Below are positions 23,601-35,880 of a stretch of DNA of 64,000 nucleotides, piece by piece; the stretch's first letter is position 1, and the number at the start of each line of letters is the position of its first letter. The notes below the pieces were generated by a model, which did no database searches, was not told where the DNA came from, and saw only the letters and a program-made list of their open reading frames with translations. A program made the position numbers and the translations under genes. Origin of the DNA: Campylorhamphus procurvoides (Eukaryota; Chordata; Aves; Passeriformes; Dendrocolaptidae); contig WBMV01008303.1 in the NCBI GenBank assembly GCA_013396655.1, positions 1,214,358 to 1,278,357 of the forward strand, written 5' to 3'.

Positions 23601-26600
23601 ACTGGAGTGAGTTTCTGGAGGGTCTCAAAGGGAGAAAGGAAAACCAAAGGAACTTTGTGAAGAAGCCTGAGGACTCTGCAGCAGCAAGTTAAATCTGATA
23701 CAGTCTCATTTCCTTTTATGCAGGGAGAGGCCATAGAGAGCCTGCCCCAATGGTCTGGGAAGGAAGGTGAGTTGCAGGAGCAGGGAAGCAGCATTGAGTA
23801 GTTGTGGTTAAGAATCAATAGCCCAGGTACAAATCAGCTACGGGAGAAGGGGAGTTTGAGGACAGCTGAGCTGTGCAGATACCCAGTTTTGGCTGTGTAT
23901 GACATTTAAGAACAGAGACTTGGCCGAATTTACTGAGTGCAGAGCCTTTTCACAGCATCTTTTAGAACCAAAACTTGCATAGTAGGATTCCATGCTAAAT
24001 CTTCCCTCCCACTTCCCAGCTGCTGCCATTTCTGCTCCATTCTGACACGGATAGGCATTGTGACTCTAGGAGGGTGACTTTGTCTCTGTGCCCCTAATTA
24101 GATTAGGATGTGTCCTAGTACCTATTCTGAGAAATACTCACCTATAGCCAAGTCTGAACTTTTCAGGCAAGAAAATGAGAGAAAATTGGAAACAGATGAG
24201 CTAAAAAGCAACCATGTAAAACAACAGTTGGTCCTCAAGAGCTCATGTATTCCTGCAGATTTTATTGAGAATCTCTCAGCTATGGCCATTCCAAATGGCA
24301 GTGCCCTCAGAATGTGTTTGCTGTGTCTCCTTTCGTTGTATCACTGCCCCATCTCCTCTCTCCTGCCTGTTTGATTTAGGCACAAAATCCTGTCCAGTCT
24401 GGTTTTCCCAAACACAGGGCTGCCCTACAGACCTGAGAGCTTGTGAAAGCAACAGTGGGTGTCAGCCCCCACCCTCAGCTGGATGGGAAGGGAGCCAGCC
24501 ATGGAGCAACCCAAGCAGACTTCTCCAATAAGAAAAGGAAGGGGATTGATATTTACTAGTTAGCAGTGATATTTGGGTTGAAGGAAATTTTAAGGGGTTT
24601 TTTTTCCAATGAAGGGGGCCTTTTTCCACACACGAATGCTTATCCTGTTTATCCCATTAGGATGACAAGCTCAGCTCCTCCCTCAAGCTGAGTTTCGGTC
24701 TTTCCACTTTTGCCAGTGGTCATGGTCATTATAATGAGGTTCTTCTTGAACCTGTCCAGCTCTGGTTGGATCAGCCTCACTTGGACAGTAAATAATACAG
24801 GGTGGAGTACAGGAATCCCAAAAAGCATGTCCATAAATCCCATTGAAGAAACTCGGACCAGTTTATGCAACCAAAACAAACTGAGCTTGGAGTGTGTTGC
24901 ACAAGATGTATTGAAAAAGCCCAGCCACAGTTGCCCTGCCATCTGAATGCTCCTATTCATGATTGTCAAGATTTTTCCACTAAAGGGATAAAATCCCTGC
25001 ACTGAATAATGAAAGGTCTTATCCTAGAAGTTACACCCCCCACTTGTGTCTCACTTGGGACATTAGTCTGTGTTCAGGGCAGCAGTGCCAGACCCCAGGG
25101 AGGAAATCCACCCGAGGAAGCAGGCTAACATGAGGTAATGCTCTGAAAAGGACCGTGCAAATAGGAACTACCCCAGTCTCAGTGTTGTGCCTTTTGGGCT
25201 GACCCCTCTGCTGCAGGAGGAGCAGTGCTGGACAGTCCCTGCAGCTGATGAGGCATTTACCTCTCATTTCACTGGCTCAGGGCAAGGGATATCATAGGGA
25301 CAGGACCTCATGTGGTAAAAGTTCAGTTCAGCTGCAAATGTCCTGGGATATCACAGTAATATTTGTGTGAGGTGATTCTAACCTGTCACAATGAGAGGGT
25401 GATGCTTCTTGTTTTAACCACTTTTCTGAAGTGCTTACATCCTTGCCATGCTCGAGCCGTTCACATTGACACCTGTTGGAAGTGTCTGCAACACCACCTG
25501 TTACACAGCCTTGATCTTCAACACCCCTGTAATTTTCCACCTTCAATCCCAGTACTGCTGGGAGGGGTTAGTGGCACTGGCACTCCTGCCAAGTGACTCA
25601 TGACCTGCCTGTTGCCTGCCCAGCCCTGATAAAGTCTCTGCAAAGAGTTTGGAGCATCATCACTTGCACTGCTCATACCAGCTCATGTGGGTGCTTGTCT
25701 CCACACCCCTGTCTCTGCTGACAGGTTATCTGAGTGAAAGTTGACAGCTCACACCGAGCCCATGGGCTTTTCAGTGGCTTTAGCAGAAGGATGTCCAAGA
25801 GCTGTATTTATGGTGTAACACACGGTGTCACAGGTTGAGGAGCATCAAATAGCTTATTTTTGAACCTGATAGCCTTTGAAACTGAAATATTTGGGGTTTA
25901 ATATATGTAAAAAAGAAAAGATTTTCTGTAGGTCTGGACAAGAAATGGAAAAATCACCACAGTCCTTAAAAATGCTGGGACAGAAAATTACTTTTCATGG
26001 AATAGCAAGCATTGCATTTGATTAAAAAGGTTGCTCTTTAAGGCAAAGTTCTGATTTTTTTTTACTTGCATTGATTCCATATTATTGCTAATTTATGGTC
26101 TGAACAGCACATTATGCAATACACTTAACTGTAAGGTGATTATTGCAGCTTAGATTACTCAGAGCTCTGCTTATCTGTATGTAATATCTGTACCTCTGCC
26201 TGGTTCAGACTTGAAGCAGGCATTTGTGGTTATTTGATAGCTGAGATCAACTCTTTATTCTTTGTGATCTGATACAGAAGAGAGAGGATAATGTGTAAAG
26301 TAATAATGTGCTCAGTACAGCTTTTCTGTAACAAAAATTATACAAGGTACATGGTGATCCAGTTTACAGTGGAGAATGAAAACAGGCTATGCCAAAAGCT
26401 TTGGGAAAGGAAAGGAATCTGTAGGAGAAAGTAAACGTTCACCAGGATTGTATGACAAAGTTGCCAACTTCCCTTGTGTAGCTGTGCAATGACATTACAA
26501 ACAGCCATTGCTTCTCCTTGAACAGTGTCACTGGGGGGTACCAGAGGAGCATGTTCTCTTTAGAAGAACAGTCCTAGGCTTCAGATTGTTTCTCAGACAT

Positions 26601-27809
26601 GTGTGATAAAATGAGGACCTGGGAGCTGCTTATTTCATGTCTTAGCTCAGATCAAACACTGTGGCTCCACAGACATGGGCAGGTTCCATCCTGTGCTCTG
26701 AGCGAGCAGTGCTGGGACTGAGCAGCACTCCCAGAGATGTGTGTGGTCCTCAGGTGGATTGGTAGTGTTTGGATTTTGTTACTCGAAAGAGGTGCTGAGA
26801 TGTAAAACTGGGAGGACTTGACATCCCATTTGTTTCCCAGGAAAGTGCCTCTGTGTGCCACAGCCTGCTGCACTCAGCCTGAAGCAGAGCAGCATGAACA
26901 TCTTCCCCCCCTGCACCTGCCGGTGACCTGCACAGGCTGTCTCGTGCCAGGGGGTGGGAACAGCTCTGAGCGGGGCGAGTCCTTTCTTCAGGCTGCTTGG
27001 GAAGTTGCCAAGTACACTTTATCCTCTTAGGATTTCATCCAGGACAGAATGAAGGGGAAGGGAAAGTGGGAGTGTGGTCCCAGGAGCTTTACAGCTCCTT
27101 CTGCACAGCACAGCAGTGGGTTCTCACCTTTGGGGTGGTAACGACTCCTGGTTCCTACAGAGTTCCTGCAAGGTCAGGAGCTGCTGCCTCACACAGGAGC
27201 AAGTGTTTCATTATTTTCACGTTGAGAAAAAAGCAGGAAAAGAGTGTTCTGGATTTCAGATTGCGGCAATAGGCATTGTCTGTATCATACAGCAAATTGC
27301 AGTCTAAGTCCCTGCCTTCCTCCCACTCTAAGGGAATTTATGATCTTTAGAAAATGCAGGAAACAAGGAGCTGCTGGCAATGGGCTCAGCTGCTGTGGAG
27401 AAAGGAGCAGAAAGAGGATTAAAAAAATGTTTTGACAGACAGGCAGGGTAAATCAAACTGTTTGCCTCTGATCCTTGAAGGAACGACAGAATAAACTTGG
27501 TAGAGTCATAGGATATGAGCCTACAAACCTAAGCAATGCTGGGTCCTCCAGCAGAGCAGTCTGGGCCCTGGCAAATGTGTGGATGATATCTCTCTGTCAG
27601 CACTGAGCCTCGAAGAAGCTCCTGTTCTAGGAATTGCAGTAGCTGTCTGCATTTAGCTGGGTTAATAGGCAGCAAGGGCCTGTGCTAGTCTTGTGCTAAA
27701 TTAGTTTTAAAAAAAAAAGAGGTCTGCTGTTGTTTAGTAAATCGATTTTTCCTGGAAGAAGATATTCTCAACGAGTGAAATTACCTATTTTTTGCTTTCT
27801 TTAAACCAG
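17675..27809. other. No gene recognised; about 10 kb of non-coding DNA
   Basis: No identifiable exon, RNA gene or intact repeat. Segments that deserve a look are a coding-like minus-strand stretch at 19287-19539, a CpG-rich 20208-20285 stretch with a splice-like border, and a minus-strand splice-bounded 42-bp interval at 18449-18490 that is probably chance. A run of A bases lies near 27.71 kb. Confidence 0.5.
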
Positions 27810-27886
27810 TTTCAATGCCGTGAATGGGGCCAAAGTGGTGCACAAGTCTGGGCAGAATCCTTTGTGAGCTGTGAATTTCCCCCAGG

Positions 27887-30800
27887 GTGAGTCACTCCTG
27901 CTTGCAGATTTTTATGTGCTCAGTGTCCTGCTCTGTGCCCTGTGGTAACAGTGAGCAACCTGCAGTGCTGGGACAGACAGTGTCACTGTTTGTGCCTCTT
28001 CTGTGCTGATGGGCCCAGATGGCCCAAGATACCTTTGGGTAGTAACTAAATGAGCCACGGTGATGGGCTGAGCTCTGGCAATTGGAAATTGCTGAGACTG
28101 TTTCAGTTGTGATATCTGGTGGGAACTTGGCTCCTGCCCTACATGCTGTCCTCTGAGTTGGGGCTTGCTGGAAGGAGACTCCTAGGAGTGCCTTAAAAAC
28201 AAAGGAATGTCATGCAAGGAAAGAGGGGGATGCCCAAGGCCCTCCCTCCTCTTTTGCTGTGTGCCAGAAGAGTTGTCTTTGGCTGCTGTCTCTGCCTTTG
28301 TTCTGTGTTTTTTCTAATGGCTTTAGAAAACTTGCTTCCATCAGAGCTTTTTCCTGTCAGTATGACTGTGAAGTAAAGTTGCTTGGATAAAACACAGACA
28401 TTCCTTCCAAAGCACTGTTTCTGAGCACAGGAGGATTCAAGGCAGCATCAAAGCATCACAAAGCCCACAAGACAGTGGTGCTTTATTGTAATACCAGTTG
28501 AACAGCACTTGTTGGTTGGGTGAGGTTGGCTGGGGTGCCAGGAGTTTGCAGCAAGTTGTAAAAGCCAATCCAACTGAGAGCTGATTGCTTTTAAACATAA
28601 GAGTACTTTCATGTGATTATCTGGGGATGTTTCTTGGATGAAAAAAAAGTCACTTTACATTAATAAACCCATTTCCTGTCCCAGTTTCTCAAAAAGCTCT
28701 TATTTTTTAACAAATTCTGTGTGTATGTGTGTAGGTAAAACATGAAATAATAACATCCATTTGAGGATGGAGTTTATATATATAAGCTGTGATACCATTG
28801 CATATCTGGTGAGCAGTGATGTAAATATCTCATGAACAAAAGTGCATGAGAAGAACATTTGGAAGCAGGGGCAGCTCAGTCTGCAGAGCTCCATGGGAAC
28901 AGGGGGGTTGATCTGTTACAGGGTGAAGAAAGGGGCCTTTTGGCTTTAGCCTGACTTCTCAGGATTGGTCAGTGGCTTCTGCTCAAAGAAGCTGTGTCCT
29001 CTGGGAAGTCAGTTGACATTTCAAGTTAAAACTTATTTCAGTTAATGGTGAGTAATTTTAATTCAGGGTCTCACTTTGCCCCTCTCTGCGGTTTTCCACC
29101 CCTGATGTTTTTCTTCCCTTCCTTCCCATTTTGGGAGCACATTTTTAAGGTCTAACTAAGCCCAGCACTAGTGAAAGCTGCAGGGGGATGCTCTGCATGC
29201 CAAGGATTACAGAAATGTTCTCCCTCAGTGCTGGGGGTGGAGGTGCTTGTTAGTCCCTGCTGCCACACTGGCTCAGTGACAGCTGGACAACTGGAGTCCA
29301 GCAGTCTGCATCCACAGATGAGTGTATGGTGGTTACACAAACAGCAGGTGAAGCTTCTCAGAGTGGAAGGATTGATGTGCCATGTGGACTTCCAAGAAAT
29401 CACTGAACAGTGTTTTAACAGACCCAGCACATCTGGGAGCAGAGGGTTTCAGAGCTGGGTTGGAAGCTGGTTGCACCGCTTGACTGTGACCTTGTTAAAG
29501 GTAAATCTAAATAAAAAGAAGACTCTGCCAGCTAATACTGTAACATATCATTTACCCCAAGTTGAAAGACTTTTTGAGTTAAATTTGGCAAGTGTTTTAT
29601 AAGAAAACAGTATTAGAATTAGGTATTTGTCAAGAACAGTGCAAAAAAGTGCAATTCTGCCTTCAGGAAAGTTATCTTCATAAAAGCTGATCATTGTTCA
29701 GTGGTGAAGAGCACTAGGAACAAAAAAAGTGAAAGCAATGTGGAAGGACAGGGAGAGCAGGGCACAGTTAATATAAATTAGAAATGAAGTGCAGAAAACT
29801 GGAAATGAAAAGCAAAATGTAAAATTATCCTTGGCTCCTATCTTCAAGGACGCTAAAGAATTTAAACGTTCTCCTTGAAACAGAAAAAGAATTGTGTGAG
29901 GCCTCTTTGAAATGGAAATGGTGCAATTGTTAATGATGATGAAAATAAGTAGAAGCATTTACTAAGTATTTCTGATCTGTGTTTGGATGACAGCAGAATA
30001 ATACACTAGACTCACAGGAGGATAATGAATTCATTCCTCAATTATTAGGCACAGGAAAAGGTATTATAAAATACTAAGTAGTAATAAGCATTTTAGAAAG
30101 TACATGTTCAGATAACCTGCAGGCAAGAGCCCCAGCAGAGGTTCTGAAAGGAGAGACAGTCTGCCCAGGGCACTTTTTAATACTGGGGAAATCCAGGACA
30201 CTGGATTTTTGGCTGGGGTTTTGATATGCCAACAGCGAAACTGGGTTAGTCAAGCAAAACAATCATGGGCTTGGTGTTCAGAGTGAAGGACTTCTTGCCT
30301 GTCTCCCTCTCTCTTTGGGGCTTAGGGACAAGCCCTGAGGGAGATGATTCCCTTGAATGATTTGAGGCCTCTTACAGGACAGAATGACACATCAGCTACC
30401 TCAAGAGCAGGTTGTTTGATGGCATTGAGTCAAATAAAAAAGAAAAGGCTCTGGACCAAAAAAGGCCCCAAAGTGCTGCTGACTTGAGAAAGAAGTGGGC
30501 TGGCTGAGGTTCAAAGCCACCAGCCCCCAAAGCAGTATTGATTTTGGATTCATTGGCAGTGGGGGTGGTAGCATTCCTGCTTATTCTTGGATGTTCTGTC
30601 CACTGGGGAGCTAAGCTCCTGCTTACTTAGGAATTAATTTCCTTTGGAAATGTCCTGAATGATGATGCAGATGATGAAACAGTAATTCCCCTTCTGCTGG
30701 GCAAGGGAGGGAGCACAGAGTGTAGGACTTTGAGCCTCCCTGCTGAGGAAAAGGTGTGCTCACAGGGGAGCTTTTGTGCTTGCCATGAGCCAGTCCATCT

Positions 30801-33800
30801 GCAGGGCTTGGATGCTCATAGAGAACCTGCCTGTGAGCTGAGGGAATGCTTCCACCTTTGCACCTGCTGCAGAAGAGGATTTCTAAGATTACCACAGGAG
30901 GAAGGTTGTTCTGTGTGCTGTCTCCACTGGGGCACTCCCAGTGGCTTATTTGCTGTGGGCTGGAACCCTGGGTGAGATCTGGAAGGCCAGACTGCTCCTG
31001 CATAACAAATTGGAGCATAGAAGTGTGAGGTGCTGCCCAAGGAGGCTCTTGGAAGGTGCACCAGAGAAGTGCCTGAGTGCTGCTTCCCAGCCAGGCTGCT
31101 GAGCTCCTCACTGCAAAAATGTGCAATGGGAAGGCGAAGCCTGATCAGAGGAACAGGATCTGCCTGAGGAGGAAAAGAGGGCAGGGCTGAGGGTGAGGCA
31201 TTACACTAGTTCACATGCTGATTCTGCTTGGAGTTGTATGATAAAATATATTTATTCCATTATTATTTATTATATATATGTCAGCACAGTCCCCACCTCC
31301 CCATCAGCTTTGCCTCACAGCTTCTCTGTTGCAGCCCTACTGTCCTCAGCTTGAATGGATTCACCACAATGGCAGAGGTGTTAATTCCACCTCTATTTCC
31401 TTAATGTCGCCTTGCTAGGAAGGTACCTTGCTCTCAAAACACTGGAGTGCATTTCCATGAATCGCATTTTGACGTGTATTTTTCAGATGTACTTAGATCT
31501 CCAGTGAGTGTTTCATAATTTAAGGGTAAATGATTTCTCCTCAGTGTTCTAGGAATTGCCAGTACCTGTGAATATCAGACAGAGGTCTATGTGTATTGAG
31601 TTAGCTCGGAGACTGGGGAGTCAGTGTCTGCACTTTGGCCCTTTGCAATTTGCACCTGATATTATTCATCTCCCTTCATTACAAATGAGATTCTCAGCCT
31701 AATCTTTTGTTCCTACTATCAGACTGGTATCTGTAATGCTGATGTGAAAGCAATATTAATTATTGGATGAGTGGAAGGAACTAGAAATGAAATTACAAAT
31801 CACATTTTTAACATTAATGGAAGTTTAATTATGCTATGATGTTTTGTAGACCTGCATTGGAAAAGCTCTGCACCATACAAGGGATGCTTTCCCTGATGTG
31901 GCTTTACATAATCAATTCTCAGTATCTGGAGCTTTTAGTGAGGGATTTTTAGATGCAGTTTTAGAGCTCAGTGCTGCTTTTCCTCTGCAGGATGATGGCA
32001 GGGAAGGGAGTGAGCTGGGCCCTGCTTCTCACCCGTTCTGGTGAATCCTCATGGTGAATCAAGGACACAATGGCTGATTTAAATTTATACTGCTGTTGTC
32101 TGGTTCCCACATTCTTTCTTTCCTTCTCTCACTTGCCCTGCTCTGCCCTTACCTTCTAGGGGTGGGAATACAGTGTATGAAACCAGAGCAGTGGAACTCT
32201 TGATCTTTCTGCCTCATCTGTATGATCCAGTAGAGATCCCATGTTATGCAGGAACAATTTTCCAAGAGAAGTCTGTAGCTTCTCCATGTGAGAAGTAACT
32301 CCAGTCCTAAAGCTCCTTTGGCCAAAGCTCTTTGGAGGATGTTTCAAGGGGCATACTCTGAGCATGACAGGCTGTTCCATCTGTTTGCAGAACAGCTGCA
32401 GGTTGTGAGCAGAAGAGATGGGGAGGTACAACTGACCTCTTCAAGGGTATTGCCTAAGCTAGAAAATACAGCTCTGAAATCCATTCTAAAGACCTTTTTA
32501 GGTCTTAGCTCTGCATCAATGTCTTTGCATGTCCAAACTGGCACTGTGAGGCTTGTTGTGCTGATATTGCAGAAATACGTAAAAGTGAAGCTCCAAACAA
32601 AACAAGCTTTGCAGTTTCTGGAGCATTTCAGCACTTCTTAAATATCTGACTGTGTTTCTGCGTACAGAATATTTTCCGTGTCTTATTCTTCTGGCATTGT
32701 TAGGTTGAATTCAAATAAGAGATTTTCCTAATAGCAAAATGAAAACTTGTAACAAAATTTTCTAAACGTAATTCTCTTATTCAGCCCCCCAGTAAAAATT
32801 AGATTATTGAGAAGAAAAGGGCAGAAGATTAAGTCTTCTGGTTTATCTTCTAAGACCCATTATTAGTGAATCTGAACAAGCTCCTACCTCCTTTCCTGCT
32901 GCAGTGTGGCTGCTGCCTGGTTTATGCGTTTTGCAGTTTGCACCTGGATTTATCTTTCAGTCTCTTCTTTCTATACCTGCTGCTGTTCACAAACTGACAG
33001 AAGCAGATGAGCATTGTTGCAGAGGTACCTCAGAGCTGCCATTTCCTCCCTCCACTATGGATATGGGGTCTGAGGACATTCTTGTTGTACAGTGACTCCC
33101 AGCCTGTATGTTGTATCTGCTCAGCAATTCCCTGTCCGTGGGCTGTGCATTCTCAACCGTTTTGTGCCATGTGACCCTCGCCTGGGTCACTGTAAAGCCA
33201 CATTTGATTTAAACAAGGGTACATTCAGCTGGCCAGTGTGTGTTTGGAGTTTGAATTCATGGTGGTTTCCTCCTGCCTCCATGGGACTGATTACCACACA
33301 TTCCTTTCTTTTAATTTCAGCCCTCTGCAGTTCTAGGAAGAGGTCCTTGATTAAGTACTGAGAAACCAGTCTATTTGTGGGTCTAATTTTATTGCCTCAA
33401 TTACATTACTGTATGCTAAATATAGGAAGGCACGGAGCAAATCCCAGATCCAGGACAGAACAGGGTGTTCAAGAGCACTGTTCAAGTTTGAAATGGTGTG
33501 GCTTGGGCCTCTCTTTAATTCTAGCTAATGAACCAATTCCTCACAGAGTGTAAATGAGCACATCTACATTGATTTATAGGCAAAGAGGTGGGTCATCAGT
33601 TCGGCACGGCTAAAAATGAGCCCAGTGCCCAACTCTGTTCTTCCTGTTCCTAATTGAAGGGAGCAGAGATAAATGGTGCATCACGCTGAGGAGCTCAGAA
33701 TTCCTGGGGGGACAGCAGAGTGCTCCAGTCTCCTAGCTGGTGCCTGAGAACCTGGAAACCAGCAAGGGCAAAATGTTCAGCAACCTGTAAACTGGTCTTG

Positions 33801-35794
33801 TGGTTTGCTGCTGACTGTACATTGCTTTCTGTGCTGTTCCCTGGGTGGGGTTTTTTAATATCCCTAAAATCCATGAGAGGTAGCAATGAAGTCTGCTTGT
33901 TTCCCAGACATGGGTGTGTGGCCTTGACATGGCAGGGACCCTCAGCGTCCTGTGTAACCAGGCAGATTTGCATTTTCCTTCTGTCCAGCAGCTGAAAGAA
34001 ACACCCAACAACAGAAAACCGGAGTGTGGAGCACTTGCAGTAGGTGAGAGACTGCTGGTGCTGGTGGCAGAGCCTTATCTGCAGAGCAGCTCCTGTGTAT
34101 CTCGGGGCACAGCTCCTCCTGCAGCGCTGGTGGCCGTGGGCCAGCGCCCTGTCCTGGGGTGACCAGCTGTGCCAGCCTGGGCTGCTCCTGGGACCATTCA
34201 GGGCTGGCTGGCAGGCTGCACAGGGGCTGGGGGCCCAGCTGAGGCTGACACACAGGTATGTGGGTGTCACACCAGCCAGCACAGGCCTCCTTTTGTTTTC
34301 CAGCAAGGCCAGGTCGACTCTATATCAAAGCTGGTGTGAATCCTCATCCATCCGCACTGCTGAGTGCAAGCCTTGCAGCAGGATTGCTCCCTCTGCTCAC
34401 AGCTCTGTGCTGCTGCCTTGTATTTCAGGGGCAGCTTGTGGGGAACCCCAAACAAACAGATTCTGGTCCCTGTGTTCCTCTTTCCTGTACCCCAAGGCTA
34501 TCCTCACATTCCTCACAGCTGGTGACCGCTGCATTTCCCTGAATCTCATTCAGAGTGCTGTACCTACAAGCCAGCTACTTGTTATCTCTAAGAGATGTTT
34601 GTTTCCACAGGAGAATAGCAATGAGATTACTGTCTGCCCCCTACACAGTCAGCCAGGCTGGGAGAAGTCCAGATATCCAATCATCCCTTGGAATTCATAT
34701 TGCTTGAAGATAAAGCAGCCAAAAATAGTTTCCATGAGCTGGATGGCTCTATAGCTTTCTGTGTTTATCTAGCAGGAAAATGTTAAGCAGTACAGTAGGT
34801 CATGCACTAAACTGAGCAAAATCATGGGGCATGCGGGAGCTCATGGAGATGAGCTTATCATTATTTATTTGATTAACTTAACCTCTCTCTGCTTGACAAC
34901 TGCCTGCAGTTTTCTTGCATTGCCCTTATATTTGTTTGATGATAAAAGGAAAAGCCAACCCAGCTGTGGTGTGAGAAATTAAGAGATGCTGAAAAGAATC
35001 TTCTGGGTAGAGGAGGAGGGCAAGAGGAGAGTTTGCAAAGCTCTGCCAGAGCCTTATTTTTTCCTGCCTTCCAAGAACAGGGCTGTGTTCCATCCCCTGC
35101 CGCCCCCTCAGCTGGTGCTGGGAAGAGCAGCTGAGTTTAGCTCACTATTCCTGGAAGTCACTGAGACATCGAGCAACCGGTGTTTTCTGTAGCACTCTCT
35201 GCTTGAATGGAAAAGATGAGCTGATCTTGATCCTGCATGTTCACTAGCCTGGATTAACCCTTGCTGCACCAAGAGAGGCTGTGGAGGTGACAAAATGTGC
35301 CCTTTGAGAAAGGGGCCCAGTGTCTGGAAGCCACTCTGAATGCAATGTCACATCATGAGCAAAAGTACCCCTGCTGTAACTCAGGCTGTCGAGTTTTCTG
35401 CTGGGATCCCCTCAGAGGGTTTCTCTTGCCCATCAGAGTAGAAGCAGAGCAGATGTTCAGCCAGGCTGTGCCAGTGGCTGTGTCCTCCCTCCCTCTGTGC
35501 TTAGTGAGGGAAGTGCCTTTTGCAGTGCAGAGAACTTCTCAGCACAGACTCTCCCAGAACTGCCCTAGTTAAGATAAACCCTGAGAGGGCAATTGCAGCA
35601 CAATGCTGTGCACTGATGCACAGAATGTTTATGTGCTCTTAGAGCTGTATAAAGACTATGCATGCCACAGGGTAAATTCCAGTCAGTGACATGAAATTAC
35701 TTATATGAGGGTTATGAGTACAGAGGATGAATTTTTAGTGTATAACCTTGTAACTTGTATTGTTTCTTGCTGCATGATGGGAGTCAAGCACTGT
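27887..35794. other. No gene recognised; AT-rich in part
   Basis: Mostly unique non-coding sequence. AT-rich low-complexity sequence occurs at 31.24-31.28 kb. The longest open frames (236 codons at 34044-34754 and 203 codons antisense at 33695-34306) overlap one another in GC-richer DNA and show no family motif, so I do not call them genes. A 7-base inverted repeat with a 6-base loop lies at 33171-33190. Confidence 0.5.
31242..31280. repeat. AT-rich low-complexity tract
   Basis: Imperfect TATT/TTAT repeats ending in a short TATATATA run. Too degenerate to be a clean microsatellite. Confidence 0.6.
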
Positions 35795-35880
35795 TCTCCA
35801 GTGCCTCAGTTTTCCTGTGTGGTGTAGGATATACTGGTACTGTGATTCAGCTGGGGGTTATGAGGGTTTATTAATGCCTT
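35795..35880 (-). repeat. MIR-like ancient SINE remnant (reverse)
   Basis: GTGCCTCAGTTTTCCTGTGT followed by GGATATACTGGTAC resembles the reverse complement of the MIR core, tgcctcagtttcctcatctg, and its following ataatagtac phrase. The rest is degenerate, so the limits are approximate. Confidence 0.4.

Noticed and set aside
34044..34754. Open frame of 236 codons on the + strand, the longest downstream of HEMK1
   Set aside because: It overlaps long frames on the opposite strand and shows no family motif; its residues (many W, C, S, L) read like translated non-coding DNA.
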